Shown: piece after piece, positions 13,898-16,427 of the stretch
How positions within the stretch are numbered: position 1 is the first letter of the stretch
Layout of the letters: the number at the start of each line of letters is the position of its first letter
NCBI GenBank assembly: GCA_938023515.1
Contig: CALJDR010000051.1
Coordinates: 1 to 16,427 of the forward strand
Length of the DNA: 16,427 bases
Direction of reading: 5' to 3'
Source of the DNA: an uncultured Flavobacteriales bacterium
Lineage (GTDB): Bacteria > Bacteroidota > Bacteroidia > Flavobacteriales > UBA1820
The notes under the pieces: model-generated
The model's database searches: none
The model's input: only the letters and a program-made list of their open reading frames with translations
What the model was told of the DNA's origin: nothing
Made by a program: the position numbers and the translations under genes

Positions 13898-16135
13898 ATG
13901 CTGAAAAAACGCCCTTTCCGATTTTGCGCCGCTGTAGCCGCTTTATCTTGGATAACTGTCCTGTTTTCCTGTACACCGGACCATAAGACAGCCCGGGAAG
14001 CTTCCTTGAACGCCGTTCCCGTCGGCTCGATGATGGTGGCCCGGATAAACGATCCGGCCTCTTTCGCCGGCGATATCGAAACGTCGCAATACCTGTCGGC
14101 CTTCGATTCGCTGGGATTGCGGAAAGCGCTGAATAACGGTATCCGGATGATGCGGAAACTGGGCGGGGATGGTGTCCTGAAACGCCCGATGACCATCGCC
14201 GGATCGAAAGTGGGGGCGAAAAGCATTTCGCTGCTGTTCGTTTCGAAGACCGGGAAAGATTCCCCGAAGAATGCGTTCGGTGCGGATACTCTGGCGAATA
14301 CCGACCGGTATGAAAAAACCGATATCATAACTGTCAAAACCCCTTCGGGCACTTATTCTTACTATACGGCCGGAGGGTATCTTGTCCTCTCGGACAACCG
14401 CCTGTACCTGGAACAGTCCATCCTGCAGCAGGCCGGAGGCGTTTCCCTGGAATCCGACCCGTCCTTCGTCAAGTCCTATCCTATCCTCTTGTCCGGCAAA
14501 AAAGCGACGGTCGCACTCCGTTTCCCGGAGATAGCCGATTACGCCGCCAAAAACCTGGGCATCGACCCCGGTATCGCCGGGGAACTGGCCCCTTGGGCTG
14601 CCCTCGAAATACGGACCGACAGCACCACTCTGCGGGGAGAAGGCTTGTTCTGTACAGGAGATTCGACGGCGGCGCTGGCCTCGGTACTGGCCGGACAGAA
14701 AGTAAAGAATATCTCGCTCGACGCGTATATCCCTTCGGATGCCATTCAATATACGTATTTGGGCATTTCGGACTGGAACACGTACTTTTCCGACTATACC
14801 CGCTATCTGAAAGCATCTTCGCAGTTCCACCTGTACAACAATGCCGCCCAGAAATACAACAAACTTTTCGGGGGCGATTTCCGTAGTTTCTTCCTGCCGT
14901 GGGCCGGAACGGGATTGGCGGTAGTCCATGCCGCAGGGAGCCCTGAAGAAACGATCGTGATCGGGATCAAAGACCCCGATGCGGCTGCAAAAGCGTTGGA
15001 AAAAATAACGGATTCGTCGGTCGTGCGGCCCGATCCGTACAAGGGTCATGCGATCGTCCCCATCGGGCAGAAAACCATCTTCCGGGACCTCGTTACCCGG
15101 GCGGCAGGAAAGGAAGGGGTCTCTTTCGGAGCCGTAGTGAACGGAGCGGCTGTATTCGCCCCTTCACAAGAAGGTATCCGCAAGACGATAGAAGACATCC
15201 TCTCGGGCACGACCCTGACCTCCATACTGCCTTACGCAGAACAAAAGAATCTATTGGCCACCAACACCAACATGCTGGTACTGGTGCGGGGAGACCTATG
15301 GAGCGCCGAAATTACGGAAAAGGTCAAGGAAAAACGACGGCTGGGAAAGCCGCTGACCGCTGTGGAAAAATACGTGCGGGACAATGCCTCCAAATTCAAA
15401 AACCTCCGGTACAATTTCCTGCAGGTGAGTGCTACCAGCGGGACGGCATTTCTCAACATCCGCCTGTCCTGGGACGAAAGCGCCCCCCGGCAGGCCGTCA
15501 AGGAATGGTCATACGCTCTGGAAAGCGCACCAGCTACCTCCCCGATGGCATTCCCGAACCACCGCAACGGCCGGTACGACGTATTGATACAGGATGCCGC
15601 AGGGACTATTTACCTAATCTCCGACAAGGGGTCCCTTTTCTGGAAAAAGAAATTGGGCGCACCCATCACCTCGCCCATCGTCGTATGCGACCTGTACGAC
15701 AACAAACGCTACCAAATGGCTTTTTGGACGGGGAATAAATTCCACGTGATCGACCGCTTGGGCAATTACGTGACCACGGCCGAAAAAGTGGCACGGGCCA
15801 AAAAGATAACCCCGGACAAACCGAAAGCCGTCGTGGCATCGACCAACGAGATAAGCTATCTCAAAGCCGGATCCATGCGCAAGATAAAAACAGAGCATTC
15901 CCCCCTTTCCGCCGTGGTGTATGTAGCAGCGGACGACGCGCTGGTGTACCGGATATCGGATGGGAAGGTCTACGGGATAAACCCTTCGGGGGAAAAACTT
16001 CAGGGATTTCCCGTACAGGCGGAAAAAGATTTCACGGCGGAAGATTTCGGCCGCGACGGGCGGCTGGGTATTGTGACGACCTCGCCCGAAGGAGTCGTCA
16101 CGCTGTACCGTATGCCCAAAACGGTAAAAAAATGA
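13898..16135 (+). CDS. Large lipoprotein with beta-propeller-like C-terminus, function unknown
   Basis: A 745-residue exported protein. The signal peptide ends in the lipobox LFSC with Cys25, followed by TPDHK, so it should be a periplasm- or surface-facing lipoprotein. Residues about 30-540 resemble the large Bacteroidota lipoproteins of DUF3352/DUF4836 style, beginning with a NAVPVGSMMVARIND segment; I cannot assign the family firmly. Residues about 550-745 contain repeats like PQQ/WD-type propeller blades: GRYDVLIQDAAGTIYLISDKG, then WKKKLGAPITSPIVVCDLYD, and near the end GKVYGINPSGEKLQGFPV. A GTG at 13889 is in frame, but the ATG at 13898 gives a cleaner signal peptide. It has its own promoter-like box and is 4 bases ahead of dprA, so the two may be co-transcribed. 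Confidence 0.75.
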   Translation: MLKKRPFRFCAAVAALSWITVLFSCTPDHKTAREASLNAVPVGSMMVARINDPASFAGDIETSQYLSAFDSLGLRKALNNGIRMMRKLGGDGVLKRPMTIAGSKVGAKSISLLFVSKTGKDSPKNAFGADTLANTDRYEKTDIITVKTPSGTYSYYTAGGYLVLSDNRLYLEQSILQQAGGVSLESDPSFVKSYPILLSGKKATVALRFPEIADYAAKNLGIDPGIAGELAPWAALEIRTDSTTLRGEGLFCTGDSTAALASVLAGQKVKNISLDAYIPSDAIQYTYLGISDWNTYFSDYTRYLKASSQFHLYNNAAQKYNKLFGGDFRSFFLPWAGTGLAVVHAAGSPEETIVIGIKDPDAAAKALEKITDSSVVRPDPYKGHAIVPIGQKTIFRDLVTRAAGKEGVSFGAVVNGAAVFAPSQEGIRKTIEDILSGTTLTSILPYAEQKNLLATNTNMLVLVRGDLWSAEITEKVKEKRRLGKPLTAVEKYVRDNASKFKNLRYNFLQVSATSGTAFLNIRLSWDESAPRQAVKEWSYALESAPATSPMAFPNHRNGRYDVLIQDAAGTIYLISDKGSLFWKKKLGAPITSPIVVCDLYDNKRYQMAFWTGNKFHVIDRLGNYVTTAEKVARAKKITPDKPKAVVASTNEISYLKAGSMRKIKTEHSPLSAVVYVAADDALVYRISDGKVYGINPSGEKLQGFPVQAEKDFTAEDFGRDGRLGIVTTSPEGVVTLYRMPKTVKK

Positions 16136-16139
16136 CCGC

Positions 16140-16427
16140 ATGACCCGTCAGGAACTTGAGGACATACTCATCCTTTACCGGGCGGAAGGCGTTTCGCACC
16201 GTCAGACCGGGAAACTCATCGCCCAGGCGGGCGGACTGGCCGAAGTTTTCGCCGCCCCGCCAGCCGTACTGGCCCGCTGGGGGCTGAAAAGAAGCGCGAT
16301 AACCACGATCACCTCCCGGATGGCTACGAGCGAGATAAAGGCCGAAGCGGATTTCGTGGAAAAGAACGGTATACGGGCCATCGGATTTTGGGAGGAAGAT
16401 TACCCACCTCTATTACGGGAGTGTCCC
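16140..16427 (+). CDS. dprA: DNA-processing protein DprA, N-terminal fragment
   Basis: The first 96 codons of a gene that runs off the window. The product begins MTRQELEDILILYRAEGVSH, followed by an HhH/SAM-like region with GGLAEVFAAPPAVLARWGL, and ends in KNGIRAIGFWEEDYPPLLRECP, the segment that leads into the Rossmann-like DprA core (typically ..YP..L.. then the GxRG-type motif, not yet reached). DprA binds single-stranded DNA and loads RecA during natural transformation; in Bacteroidota it is widespread even where transformation is not known. It starts 4 bases after the stop of the lipoprotein gene. The frame is open to the end of the window with no stop. Confidence 0.85.
   Translation, partial: MTRQELEDILILYRAEGVSHRQTGKLIAQAGGLAEVFAAPPAVLARWGLKRSAITTITSRMATSEIKAEADFVEKNGIRAIGFWEEDYPPLLRECP

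Noticed and set aside
13943..15049. Long 368-codon open frame on the minus strand
   Set aside because: It lies wholly inside the lipoprotein gene, has a low-complexity Arg/Gly/Phe-rich translation and no family motifs; a shadow frame of GC-rich coding DNA.
1..16427. Mobile elements, CRISPR arrays, tRNA or rRNA genes
   Set aside because: No transposase, integrase or Cas-like protein, no regular repeat-spacer pattern and no tRNA or rRNA signature was recognised by eye on either strand.

Overview
The window looks like part of a Bacteroidota (probably Bacteroidales) genome, most likely a contig end from a metagenome or draft assembly. Several things point there: seven TAnnTTTG -7 boxes sit just ahead of genes, clear Shine-Dalgarno sequences are absent, two proteins have short lipoprotein signals ending in Ser-Cys, and the TlpA-like proteins are of a type common in that phylum. 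Genus cannot be fixed from sequence alone. Bases 1-49 are not biological: they are Illumina Nextera i5 adapter, so the window starts at an untrimmed contig end inside a gene.

Region 1 (50-3771, + strand) is a tightly coupled five-gene cassette: the C-terminal part of an FkbH-like protein, an acyl carrier protein, a GNAT-like protein, a cytoplasmic NodB-type polysaccharide deacetylase and a Gfo/Idh/MocA oxidoreductase. All four junctions are 4-base ATGA stop/start overlaps. The set suggests synthesis of an ACP-bound small acyl group and its transfer to a sugar of a surface polysaccharide.

Region 2 (3777-4193, - strand) is a decayed flippase (Wzx) gene. It has lost its N-terminal half and about 152 internal codons, and is recognisable only by comparison with the intact flippase further along the window.

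Region 3 (4397-10159, + strand) continues the surface-polysaccharide locus: SGNH-type hydrolase, GT4 glycosyltransferase, GT2 glycosyltransferase, intact Wzx-type flippase, and a poorly characterised GT-B-like surface-carbohydrate protein. Three promoter-like boxes divide it into SGNH+GT4, GT2+flippase, and the last gene alone. By eye this part is AT-richer than what follows.

Region 4 (10184-12733, - strand) holds a rho-independent terminator and two tandem TlpA/ResA-like thioredoxin-fold proteins, one a predicted lipoprotein and one with an ordinary signal peptide. Region 5 (12734 to the end, + strand) looks like chromosomal backbone: rnhB, a DoxX-family membrane protein, a 745-residue lipoprotein with a beta-propeller-like C-terminus, and the start of dprA, which runs off the window. 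The rnhB promoter lies back to back with a promoter for the TlpA pair. No rRNA, tRNA, CRISPR array, insertion sequence or integrase was seen. No gap between genes exceeds about 205 bases.
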